Part shown: in pieces, positions 6,822-13,079 of the stretch
Layout of the letters: each line of letters begins with the position of its first letter
Numbering within the stretch: position 1 is the first letter of the stretch
From: an uncultured Bacteroidales bacterium
GTDB lineage: Bacteria; Bacteroidota; Bacteroidia; Bacteroidales; Muribaculaceae
Length of the DNA stretch: 13,365 nt
Assembly: GCA_900552315.1 (NCBI GenBank)
Contig: URZM01000048.1
Span: 1 to 13,365 of the forward strand
Direction: 5' to 3'
Program-made: the position numbers and the translations under genes
Notes under the pieces: generated by a model
What the model saw: the letters and a program-made list of their open reading frames with translations, nothing else
Told to the model about the DNA's origin: nothing
Databases searched by the model: none

Positions 6822-7457
6822 ATGATGAAATTCAAGTTAATGTTATGCGCATTGCTGGGGATATTCGTGTCCCTGACATCATGCGCGCAAAAGAAAGGAG
6901 CAGAAATGACTGAGAATGATTCCAACACGAAGGTACAGGAGTCGCAAAAGAAAGGCGCCGGGCTGAATGACGGAAAGTCTGAGCACAAGATTCTGGTGGC
7001 GTATTTCTCGGCTACGGGAACCACACGCAAGACTGCCGCCGACCTGGCGGACGTGATGGGAGGAACCCTCCATGAGATCACTCCTGAGAAGCCTTACAGC
7101 GAGGCGGACCTCGACTGGACCGACTCCACGAGCCGCAGCTCCGTGGAGATGCACGACACCACCTACCGCCCCCCTATTACAGACAAGGTCGAAGACATGG
7201 GCCAGTACGATGTGGTATTCCTGGGCTTCCCTATATGGTGGTATATCGCGCCCACGATTGTCAACACGTTCATAGAGAGCAACGACCTCGAAGGCAAGAC
7301 GGTAATATGCTTCGCCACCTCCGGGGGCAGTCCCGTAGGTCCGTGCGTGGACAACCTGAAGAAGCAGTATCCCGGCATCAACTGGACCGACGGCAAACTC
7401 CTGAACGGGACCTCGCGCAAGGAGCTTGAGGGTTGGAAATCCGAGCTGGGGCTCTAA
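6822..7457 (+). CDS. Lipoprotein flavodoxin-like protein
   Basis: FMN-binding electron carrier or flavodoxin-type oxidoreductase that appears to be exported and lipid-anchored. A lipoprotein signal peptide ends in the lipobox LTSC (Cys21), followed by a polar linker (22-54). The flavodoxin domain starts at KILVAYFSATGTTRKTA (56-72), where SATGTT is the FMN phosphate loop. YDVVFLGFPIWWYIAP (129-144) and FATSGGSP (164-171) are the two isoalloxazine-side loops typical of the Flavodoxin_4 group. Total 211 residues. Start is ATG 6822 or the next codon 6825. Before element B inserted, this ATG overlapped the stop of the acetyltransferase (TAATG), implying co-translation; now 257 bp separate them and no good -33/-7 promoter is visible in the gap. 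Its redox partner is not in the window. Confidence 0.9.
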   Translation: MMKFKLMLCALLGIFVSLTSCAQKKGAEMTENDSNTKVQESQKKGAGLNDGKSEHKILVAYFSATGTTRKTAADLADVMGGTLHEITPEKPYSEADLDWTDSTSRSSVEMHDTTYRPPITDKVEDMGQYDVVFLGFPIWWYIAPTIVNTFIESNDLEGKTVICFATSGGSPVGPCVDNLKKQYPGINWTDGKLLNGTSRKELEGWKSELGL

Positions 7458-7501
7458 GCGGCCCGCTCCCCCCCGAACAAGTTTATTTTCAAACGACCTG
7501 C

Positions 7502-7532
7502 AAAGAGTTCGGCACCGCGCCGGGCTCTTTCT
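7502..7532 (+). terminator. Possible terminator hairpin after the flavodoxin gene
   Basis: AAAGAG (7502-7507) pairs with CTCTTT (7525-7530), and inside it CGGC (7510-7513) pairs with GCCG (7519-7522), with a 2+2 internal mismatch. The downstream flank (CTATATATTC) is AT-rich but lacks a real T-run. Confidence 0.35.
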
Positions 7533-7605
7533 ATATATTCGGAATACAGCCCCCGGCATCGGACATAAAACCGGAATCCCTGCACCTCCATAACGAAATA
7601 ATATG

Positions 7606-7613
7606 TAACTTTG
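7606..7613 (+). promoter_or_regulatory. -7 box of the three-gene operon 7641-9361
   Basis: TAACTTTG fits TAnnTTTG, 27 bp before the ATG at 7641. No -33 TTTG at the usual distance. Confidence 0.5.
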
Positions 7614-7640
7614 CCCGTAGATTCAAAGAATGACTGAGAT

Positions 7641-8030
7641 ATGGAATATACACCTGAAAATATATCGCGGCTGAAGGAGGACGAGATTTTCGTCTTCGGA
7701 AGCAATCTGGCCGGACAGCACATGGGAGGCGCAGCGCGTGTGGCTTTCGAGAGGTTCGGTGCCGTATGGGGCCAGGGCGTGGGATTGCAGGGGCAGTCCT
7801 ACGCCATCCCTACCATGCAGGGCGGCGTGGAGACCATCAAGCCCTATGTGGCTGAATTCATAGCCTTGGCGCGCGAATGGGACCAGACCACGTTCCTTGT
7901 GACACGCATCGGCTGCGGCATAGCAGGCTTCACGGACGAGCAGATAGCCCCCCTGTTCGCCGAGGCGCTGGAACTGTACAACGTGCGCCTGCCGGAATCC
8001 TTCGTCAAAATCCTTACCCGCCATGATTGA
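7641..8030 (+). CDS. Small 'FGSNLAG' protein, A1S_2505 phage-protein-like
   Basis: A 129-residue soluble protein. IFVFGSNLAGQHMGGAAR (16-33), then GQSYAIPT (51-58) and VTRIGCGIAGFTDEQIAPLF (87-106), match the pattern I associate with the A1S_2505 family of phage non-structural proteins, also common as stand-alone bacterial genes. The early G-N/G-G motif and the IGCGIAGF glycine loop resemble ADP-ribose-binding macro-domain loops, so nucleotide or ADP-ribose binding is a reasonable guess but not shown. No signal peptide or membrane segment. It is the first gene of an operon: its last 8 bases (8023-8030) overlap the start of yjbQ, which suggests translational coupling. Confidence 0.75.
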   Translation: MEYTPENISRLKEDEIFVFGSNLAGQHMGGAARVAFERFGAVWGQGVGLQGQSYAIPTMQGGVETIKPYVAEFIALAREWDQTTFLVTRIGCGIAGFTDEQIAPLFAEALELYNVRLPESFVKILTRHD

Positions 8031-8634
8031 GCAGAGCACCTTTAGAGAGTGTTTGGATTTAAATGATTTTAGCACGGAGAGTGGTTTGTGGATGATTTCA
8101 GCGAGCCGAAGAGGGAGCATAGCGGGCTATGCGACCGATGAGACTTGGCTGAAAGCGCCGCAAAGCGCCTCCGTGATGAAATCAAGGATTGCATGGAATC
8201 TTTATAGAATCTTAATCCGATTTAAATCCAAACACTCTCTTAGACTTCCGGCCATGCGGCGCGGATGCCACCTTATCACCGAGGCCGTCCTGCGCCACCT
8301 CCCTGCCCCGCTGCCTGAGAAGGGACTGCTGAATGTGTTTGTGAAACATACCTCGTGCGGCCTGACCATAAACGAGAACGCGGACCCCGACGTGCGCAGG
8401 GATATGGACAGAATACTGGACCGTATGGTGCCTGAGAACGAGCCTTATTACACCCACACCATGGAGGGGGCGGACGACATGCCGGCGCACGCCAAGTCAT
8501 CGCTCATGGGGGTGTCGCTGACCATACCCGTCACGGGAGGCAGGCTGGATCTGGGCACGTGGCAGGGCGTGTACCTCTGCGAGTTCAGGGACTACGGCGG
8601 CGAAAGGACAATAGTCCTCACCCTTTACAGCTGA
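8023..8634 (+). CDS. yjbQ: YjbQ (UPF0047) family protein carrying an in-frame palindromic element
   Basis: YjbQ/UPF0047 proteins are small conserved trimeric proteins; some members have weak thiamin-phosphate-synthase activity, and the main role is unsettled. The family core is intact: RGCHLITEAVL (80-90), KHTSCGLTINENADPDVRRD (108-127), EGADDMPAHAK (148-158) and GTWQGVYLCEFRD (178-190). The family is normally about 130-140 residues, but this frame has 203. Residues 9-74 are encoded by palindromic element A. Removing 198 bp gives MIEQSTFR joined to LPAMRRGCHLITE, a normal N-terminus and 137 residues. The insertion leaves the frame open and adds about 66 residues before the first conserved strand. 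Met78 (ATG 8254) could act as an internal start giving a near-complete core. The start overlaps the upstream gene by 8 bases; the next gene begins 7 bp downstream. Confidence 0.9.
   Translation: MIEQSTFRECLDLNDFSTESGLWMISASRRGSIAGYATDETWLKAPQSASVMKSRIAWNLYRILIRFKSKHSLRLPAMRRGCHLITEAVLRHLPAPLPEKGLLNVFVKHTSCGLTINENADPDVRRDMDRILDRMVPENEPYYTHTMEGADDMPAHAKSSLMGVSLTIPVTGGRLDLGTWQGVYLCEFRDYGGERTIVLTLYS
8045..8239. mobile_element. Palindromic MITE-like element A (195 bp) inside yjbQ
   Basis: Perfect 20-bp terminal inverted repeats (GAGAGTGTTTGGATTTAAAT at 8045-8064, its complement at 8220-8239) are flanked by TTA on both sides (8042-8044, 8240-8242). Nested inside are GATTTTAGCACGGAG (8065-8079) against 8169-8183 (13 of 15 pair), TTTCAGC (8096-8102) against GCTGAAA (8148-8154), and the central palindrome GCATAGC-GG-GCTATGC (8117-8132). 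The whole element could therefore fold as one long hairpin. It encodes no transposase. Element plus duplicated TTA is 198 bp, a multiple of three, and the yjbQ frame has no stop through it. A second, partial copy is at 1-78. Confidence 0.92.
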
Positions 8635-8641
8635 CCGCCGC

Positions 8642-9361
8642 ATGCCCATGTGGAATCCGTGGCATGGCTGCCACAAGATAAGCGAGGGATGCAGGCATTG
8701 CTACGTCTACCGCGAGGACGCGGCCTTCGGGGTAAGGGAGGCCTCGAGCCAGGTCCGCAAGACCGCCGCGTTCAACATGCCCGTAAGGCGCGACCGCCGC
8801 AAGAACTGGAAATTCCCGTCCGGCACAGAGTTCGGACTGTGTTTCACCTCTGACCTCCTGATAGAGGAGGCAGACGTGTGGCGCCCTGCAGTCTGGGACA
8901 TGATACGCTGCCGGCACGACTGCACTTTTTTCTTTTTCACGAAACGCATCGACTGCCTGGCACGGTGCCTGCCCCCTGACTGGGGCGATGGATATGACAA
9001 TGTGGCGGTAGGCTGTACCGTCGAGAATCAGGACCGCGCGGACTTCAGGCTTCCGGTTTTCCTGTCATTGCCCATAAGGCATCGCCTTGTGGTGGTGGCC
9101 CCCATGCTTGAGCGCGTGGACCTGCGCCAATACCTGGACCCTGCGCTCATCGAGTCCGTCTCTACAGGTGGCGAGTCCGGAAAATACGCGCGCCCCCTGG
9201 ACCTCGACTGGGTGCTGCATCTACGCGCCCAGTGTGCCGAGGCGCATGTACCGTTCACATTCCACCAGACAGGCTCCTACCTCATCAAAGATGGCCGCAA
9301 ATACACCATCCCGCGCGAACACCAACACTCGCAAGCCAAGAAAGCCGCCCTCGATTTGTAG
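8642..9361 (+). CDS. DUF5131 (phage Gp37/Gp68-like) three-cysteine protein
   Basis: Matches the DUF5131 / phage Gp37-Gp68 family. The N-terminus MWNPWHGCHKISEGCRHCY (3-21) has the family's C-X6-C-X2-C motif (C10, C17, C20), thought to bind an iron-sulfur cluster in a radical-SAM-like way. Further family marks are FGLCFTSDLLIEEADVWR (64-81), FFFFTKRID (96-104), NVAVGCTVENQ (120-130), the APMLERVDL segment (153-161), STGGESGKYARPLDLDW (174-190), and PFTFHQTGSYLIKDGRKY (204-221), which corresponds to the usual 'PFFFKQWG' region. The 239 residues are near full length. The biochemical role of the family is not established to my knowledge. Third gene of the operon, 7 bp after yjbQ. Met3 is an alternative start. 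Confidence 0.88.
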   Translation: MPMWNPWHGCHKISEGCRHCYVYREDAAFGVREASSQVRKTAAFNMPVRRDRRKNWKFPSGTEFGLCFTSDLLIEEADVWRPAVWDMIRCRHDCTFFFFTKRIDCLARCLPPDWGDGYDNVAVGCTVENQDRADFRLPVFLSLPIRHRLVVVAPMLERVDLRQYLDPALIESVSTGGESGKYARPLDLDWVLHLRAQCAEAHVPFTFHQTGSYLIKDGRKYTIPREHQHSQAKKAALDL

Positions 9362-9367
9362 AGCGTT

Positions 9368-9396
9368 AAAAAAAGAGCCCCCGACATCGCGAGGGC
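9368..9396 (-). terminator. Rho-independent terminator of the 9403-9747 gene
   Basis: On the minus strand GCCCTCG (9396-9390) pairs with CGGGGGC (9383-9377), one G-T wobble, 6-nt loop, followed by TC and seven Ts (plus-strand A-run 9368-9374). It lies 7 bp past the stop codon and in the gap between the two convergent genes. Confidence 0.85.
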
Positions 9397-9402
9397 ACTG
9401 AA

Positions 9403-9747
9403 TCAACGGTTCATCATATTCTGGAGATCCATGCTGACCGGTTCGCCGTTGACAGTGAATGAAAGCGAGCAGTCCGAAAACTCCGTGAGCTTCTTGAATT
9501 CCAATACAAACATATTGCCTTCGCGCCCTTTTACATCCACGTTCTTCACGTCATACACCTTGCCGCCATTGTGAAGTTTCCAGTCCTTTATCACCGTAAC
9601 TTGCGAAAGATCTGAAACCGGGAACTCAACTTTGACGGTTGTTTTGCCATGCCTGTTGTTCAATTCCTTGAACCGGGGCGAGCCCAGCGCACTGCCGACA
9701 GCCACCACTGCGACAGCAAATAATACCATTATCTTCTTCATCCTCAA
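9403..9747 (-). CDS. Small secreted protein of unknown function
   Basis: A 114-residue protein with a clear Sec signal peptide: MRMKKIMVLFAVAVVAVGSALG, cleavage probably after Ala or Gly near 20-22. The start may be Met3 (MKKIMVLF). There is no lipobox cysteine, so the mature protein of about 92 residues is probably periplasmic. It is rich in beta-type segments (KTTVKVEFPVSDLSQVTVI, NMFVLEFKKL, CSLSFTVNGEPVSM) and carries a single cysteine. I recognise no family. It stands alone, with a -7 box upstream and a strong terminator downstream, which argues that it is a real expressed gene. Confidence 0.75.
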   Translation of the reverse strand: MRMKKIMVLFAVAVVAVGSALGSPRFKELNNRHGKTTVKVEFPVSDLSQVTVIKDWKLHNGGKVYDVKNVDVKGREGNMFVLEFKKLTEFSDCSLSFTVNGEPVSMDLQNMMNR

Positions 9748-9765
9748 ATCACTTTAAGTTTCTCA

Positions 9766-9773
9766 CAAAGTTA
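9766..9773 (-). promoter_or_regulatory. -7 box of the small secreted protein gene
   Basis: Minus strand TAACTTTG fits TAnnTTTG, 18 bp from ATG 9747 (24 bp from Met3). A degenerate GTTG lies 19 bp upstream where the -33 TTTG is expected. Confidence 0.5.
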
Positions 9774-9808
9774 ACAAATTTTTCTCAAATCCCAACCGTT
9801 AACACCCT

Positions 9809-9840
9809 TAAAAACCCGACTATTATACTAAATTACGGGT
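9809..9840 (-). terminator. Possible terminator after hsdR
   Basis: On the minus strand ACCCG (9840-9836) and CGGGT (9818-9814) form a 5-bp stem with a 17-nt AT-rich loop, followed by Ts (plus-strand AAAAA from 9809). It is 11 bp past the hsdR stop. The stem is short and the loop long, so this is tentative. Confidence 0.4.
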
Positions 9841-9850
9841 CAGTGTAATA

Positions 9851-11674
9851 TTATGGTTCTGCTGCTATTGAGATTGAATCTACTGTAAAAGTAGAGTACG
9901 GACACGGCGAAGAGTTCCGTTTGAAATTCTCTGCCTGTTCGAGTATTTCCTTGAACACTTCATCGTGTATCTTAGGGGGATAACCGGCACCCGCGAGCAA
10001 GATAATGACGTTCATTTTCAACTCTGCCTTTATGTCATCACGGTTATTCCAATCAGCAACGGTGGCTTGTTGCTCAACGAGTGCCTTGACTTGTTTGGCC
10101 AAATCAGTCAGCTTTTCATCAGGGAAATCTGCGATAAAATCATACTTGATGGCTACGGCTTTCAGGATATCGAAAAACGCCATCTCTTCAAATGACAGGC
10201 CGATTTCATCACCGGCGGTGCGGGAGTCTTTCACATCTTCCATCAGATTCATCATCTGCTGAACCACCTCATCAATAACATCATTGGCAAGTGCAGCATC
10301 ATCCGAACGGTCATTGTATCGTTTCACAATATCTTCCAGGCGCTGAGTGAAGTCAACCCCTTTCTGTTTGTTGACCTTCCGGATTGAGTCAATGACTTTC
10401 TTGAGGAGCTGTTCCATAAGTTTAACCTTGGTATTCTTCTCTGGAAGTTGGGCCAGTCGCTTCATATAGTCAGACGAAAGGAGGTCAATCTCGCTTTCTT
10501 CCGACACACCGATATTGGCAATTTCCTCTACCGTTTCACTGATAAGAGCGTCTTTTATCATCCCAGCAACATGGCGGTTCATCTTGGTGGTATCCGCGCT
10601 ATCACCCTTAGTGAGCTTGAAGATAATGGAACGGAGAGCAAAGAAGAAATGGATGTCATCGTCCTCTTCCTGAGAAATCCGATCGCTGTTAGAGCAAATG
10701 GCAAAGGCAGCCTTCATCTTCTTGCAATGCTGCATGAATTTGGTTTCTGATTCCTTTGTTCTCAGCACATATTCCACTGCGCTGTTGAGCACATTTACTT
10801 GTTCGACGCTTTTAGTTGTAAAATATTTGCTCCAATCAAACTTATTGAACTGACGGCGAATAATATCCAGTTCATCCTTGACTATCTTAAGAGATTGCTC
10901 AATTGTATCGAGCGAATTCCCGTCAACATCACCACCGGCATAGTGCGATAAAGCTTCATTCATCTGACGCTTGATGCCGAGATAATCCACCACAAGTCCT
11001 TTTTCTTTGCCGGGATACACTCTGTTGACACGAGAGATGGTCTGCACAAGCGTGTGCATCTGGAGGGGCTTGAAGCAGTACATAGTATCAAGGCTCGGCA
11101 CATCGAAACCGGTAATCCACATATCAACCACTACGGCAATCTTAAAATTGCTCTTCACCGACTTAAACTGCTTATCGAGTGTCTTGCGATACTCATCTGT
11201 CCCGAGGTGCTGATATAGTCGAGGCTCATCATCTTTATCTCGGGTCATTACCAGCGATATACGTGGCATCGGTTTGATTTCCTCTCGTTCCTTGTCCGTG
11301 AGTGTTTCGCCCTCGATGCACTCTTTGACCTCCTCCCATTCAGGACGAATCTTGACGATAGCCTGATAGAGATTCCACGCAATTGAGCGGTTGCTGCATA
11401 CAATCATTGCCTTACCCTCAACCGTAGAGCCTTCTTCAACTCGCTTTTCATAATGCTGCACGAAATCGGCGGCTATGTTTGCAAGTAGTTCCGGGTCATT
11501 GAGAATCACATCTATGCGGGTCATCTGCTTTTTGCTTTCTTCAATGGCGTAATCACTCGCACCCTCGTTCTTGCATTTTTCGTAATATTTCTCAATATCC
11601 TTCACCTTGTCGGAATTGAGAAGGACTTTGGCCGCACGACCCTCATAGACAATTTTACAAGTAATTTCATCCAA
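9851..11674 (-). CDS. hsdR: Type I restriction endonuclease HsdR, C-terminal part (frame-split)
   Basis: Continuation of the HsdR motor and C-terminal assembly region. The second RecA-like domain is evident: GKAMIVCSNRSIAWNLY (87-103, motif IV), VVVDMWITGFDVPSLDTMY (181-199, motif V) and QTISRVNRVYPGKEKGLVVDYLG (211-233, motif VI with the arginine fingers). A long helical C-terminal domain follows, probably contacting the methylase core. The 607-codon frame begins at a TTG in the overlap with the upstream frame and has no sensible start of its own, so it is best read as the second half of one gene of about 1077 codons. Joining the frames by dropping one G at the GG around 11670-11672 gives TMTEAV-DEITCKIVYEGR, the expected HsdR continuation. 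As it stands, the second helicase lobe would be missing from the translated product. Confidence 0.85.
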   Translation of the reverse strand: MDEITCKIVYEGRAAKVLLNSDKVKDIEKYYEKCKNEGASDYAIEESKKQMTRIDVILNDPELLANIAADFVQHYEKRVEEGSTVEGKAMIVCSNRSIAWNLYQAIVKIRPEWEEVKECIEGETLTDKEREEIKPMPRISLVMTRDKDDEPRLYQHLGTDEYRKTLDKQFKSVKSNFKIAVVVDMWITGFDVPSLDTMYCFKPLQMHTLVQTISRVNRVYPGKEKGLVVDYLGIKRQMNEALSHYAGGDVDGNSLDTIEQSLKIVKDELDIIRRQFNKFDWSKYFTTKSVEQVNVLNSAVEYVLRTKESETKFMQHCKKMKAAFAICSNSDRISQEEDDDIHFFFALRSIIFKLTKGDSADTTKMNRHVAGMIKDALISETVEEIANIGVSEESEIDLLSSDYMKRLAQLPEKNTKVKLMEQLLKKVIDSIRKVNKQKGVDFTQRLEDIVKRYNDRSDDAALANDVIDEVVQQMMNLMEDVKDSRTAGDEIGLSFEEMAFFDILKAVAIKYDFIADFPDEKLTDLAKQVKALVEQQATVADWNNRDDIKAELKMNVIILLAGAGYPPKIHDEVFKEILEQAENFKRNSSPCPYSTFTVDSISIAAEP

Positions 11675-13079
11675 CAGCCTCGGTCATGGTGTAGCGGGTT
11701 ACGATAGGGCCGAATACATCAATCGTGTTGTCAAGCGGAGTACCAGTGAAGCCTACATAAGTGGCATTTGGGAAAGAATCACGGAGATATTTGGCAAAGC
11801 CATAGCGACGCTTCACGCCCTTGTCGGTTACAGTTGTTTTCTGTTCCAGACCGTCCTGTGAGCGGTGCGCCTCGTCAGAGATACAGATAATGTTGGTTCG
11901 ATTACTCAGTAATCCTGTATTCTCCTCAAATTTCTGTATGGTGGTCAGGAACACACCGCCAGAAGTGCGGTTTTCAAGTTGAGTCTTCAAATCCTCGCGG
12001 CTGCTCACCTGCATAATCATTTCATCGCCGATGAATTTCTTGGCGTTGATAAACTGCTTTGCGAGTTGGTCATCAAGATCCGTGCGGTCGGTTATCAGCA
12101 CGATTGTAGGACTGCTCAGACGAGTCGAGCGCATCAGTTGGCGGGTGAGATAAAGCATCGTATACGACTTTCCGCAACCGGTGGCACCGAAGTATGTGCC
12201 GCCCTTACCGTCACCGCCTGGATTCTGACGGCTGTGCTTTAATATATTATCGAACAACAGTGTCGTCGCAAAATACTGAGGATAGCGGCATACTATCTTA
12301 TCCTCATCTTTCGGAGTGTCGGGGAAGAATAGGTAGTTATGCACCACATCAAGGAGCCTGTCTTTGCGGAAAAGACCTTGCATCATGGTAAACATGGAGT
12401 TGAAGCCGCCTTCAACTTCGGGGTCGTCATGTTCAACCTTTCTCCAGCCATAGAAGAACTCGTAGGGAGCGAACAGAGAACCGAAACGATTGTTGACACC
12501 ATCGCTGATTACCACGAACGCGCTATAGCGGAACAATTTCGGAATGTCACGACGATAACGCACAGTGAGCTGCGTGTAGGCGTTCTCTATCGTGGTGTTC
12601 TCCTTGATGGCGTTCTTGAACTCCAATACCACCAAAGGAATACCATTGACAAACACGATGCCGTCCGGTATTCGTGTATGCTCTCCCTCGATAGCGAACT
12701 GATTGACAAATTTGAATGAATTGTTCTTTATTCCCTTCGGGTCAAAGTCAATTACATTTATATAAAGATTAGGCTTCGACGGGTCTTCACGTTTGATTGT
12801 AAACCCATCCATGATGCGACGCATCGCCTCAACATTCTCTGCATAAACGCCTCCACCATCAGTCTTTTCAAGTTGCGCAATAGCCGTAGAAATCTCATTC
12901 TCCGTAATACCGACATGCCGATATTGATGCCTAAGGAAATCGCGCAGATCATCATACAGTAGCACATCGCGGGAGTCGCGAACAAAGCTGTCTCCATGAA
13001 CATAATCATACCCCTGTTTCATGAACAGTTCGACAAATGCCTGCTCCAATTGAGCTTCGTTGAATGCTGCCATAATCAT
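11667..13079 (-). CDS. hsdR: Type I restriction endonuclease HsdR, N-terminal part (frame-split)
   Basis: N-terminal 470 residues of the restriction/translocation subunit of a type I restriction-modification system, which cuts and pumps unmodified foreign DNA together with HsdM and HsdS. The PD-(D/E)xK nuclease is visible as IPDGIVFVNG (137-146) and VVLEFKN (150-156), giving D139, E153 and K155. The first helicase lobe has Walker A GATGCGKS (298-305), a conserved ITDRTDLDDQL segment (329-339), the DEAH box SDEAHRSQDG (401-410) and FTGTP (444-448). The frame ends at TGA right after YTMTEAVG, mid-protein for this family. The start ATG 13079 overlaps the stop of the preceding gene (ATGA); Met3 is an alternative. 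hsdM and hsdS are not in the window, and codon and base use look more AT-rich than in the housekeeping genes. Confidence 0.93.
   Translation of the reverse strand: MIMAAFNEAQLEQAFVELFMKQGYDYVHGDSFVRDSRDVLLYDDLRDFLRHQYRHVGITENEISTAIAQLEKTDGGGVYAENVEAMRRIMDGFTIKREDPSKPNLYINVIDFDPKGIKNNSFKFVNQFAIEGEHTRIPDGIVFVNGIPLVVLEFKNAIKENTTIENAYTQLTVRYRRDIPKLFRYSAFVVISDGVNNRFGSLFAPYEFFYGWRKVEHDDPEVEGGFNSMFTMMQGLFRKDRLLDVVHNYLFFPDTPKDEDKIVCRYPQYFATTLLFDNILKHSRQNPGGDGKGGTYFGATGCGKSYTMLYLTRQLMRSTRLSSPTIVLITDRTDLDDQLAKQFINAKKFIGDEMIMQVSSREDLKTQLENRTSGGVFLTTIQKFEENTGLLSNRTNIICISDEAHRSQDGLEQKTTVTDKGVKRRYGFAKYLRDSFPNATYVGFTGTPLDNTIDVFGPIVTRYTMTEAVG

Noticed and set aside
6531..6822. 8-bp target duplication TAAAATAA flanking element B
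   Set aside because: Both 8 bp and 3 bp fit because TAAAATAA begins and ends in TAA. Only 3 bp restores a stop codon and a TAATG overlap, and it agrees with element A's TTA.
8042..8244. 5-bp duplication TTAGA around element A
   Set aside because: The direct repeat TTAGA is real, but its last two bases coincide with the element's own GA end. TTA alone explains it and matches the inverted-repeat boundary.
11364..11405. Peptide IAWNLY occurs both in HsdR and in the element-encoded segment of YjbQ
   Set aside because: In HsdR it is part of the normal helicase motif IV region, and the DNA around it does not match the element. Coincidence.
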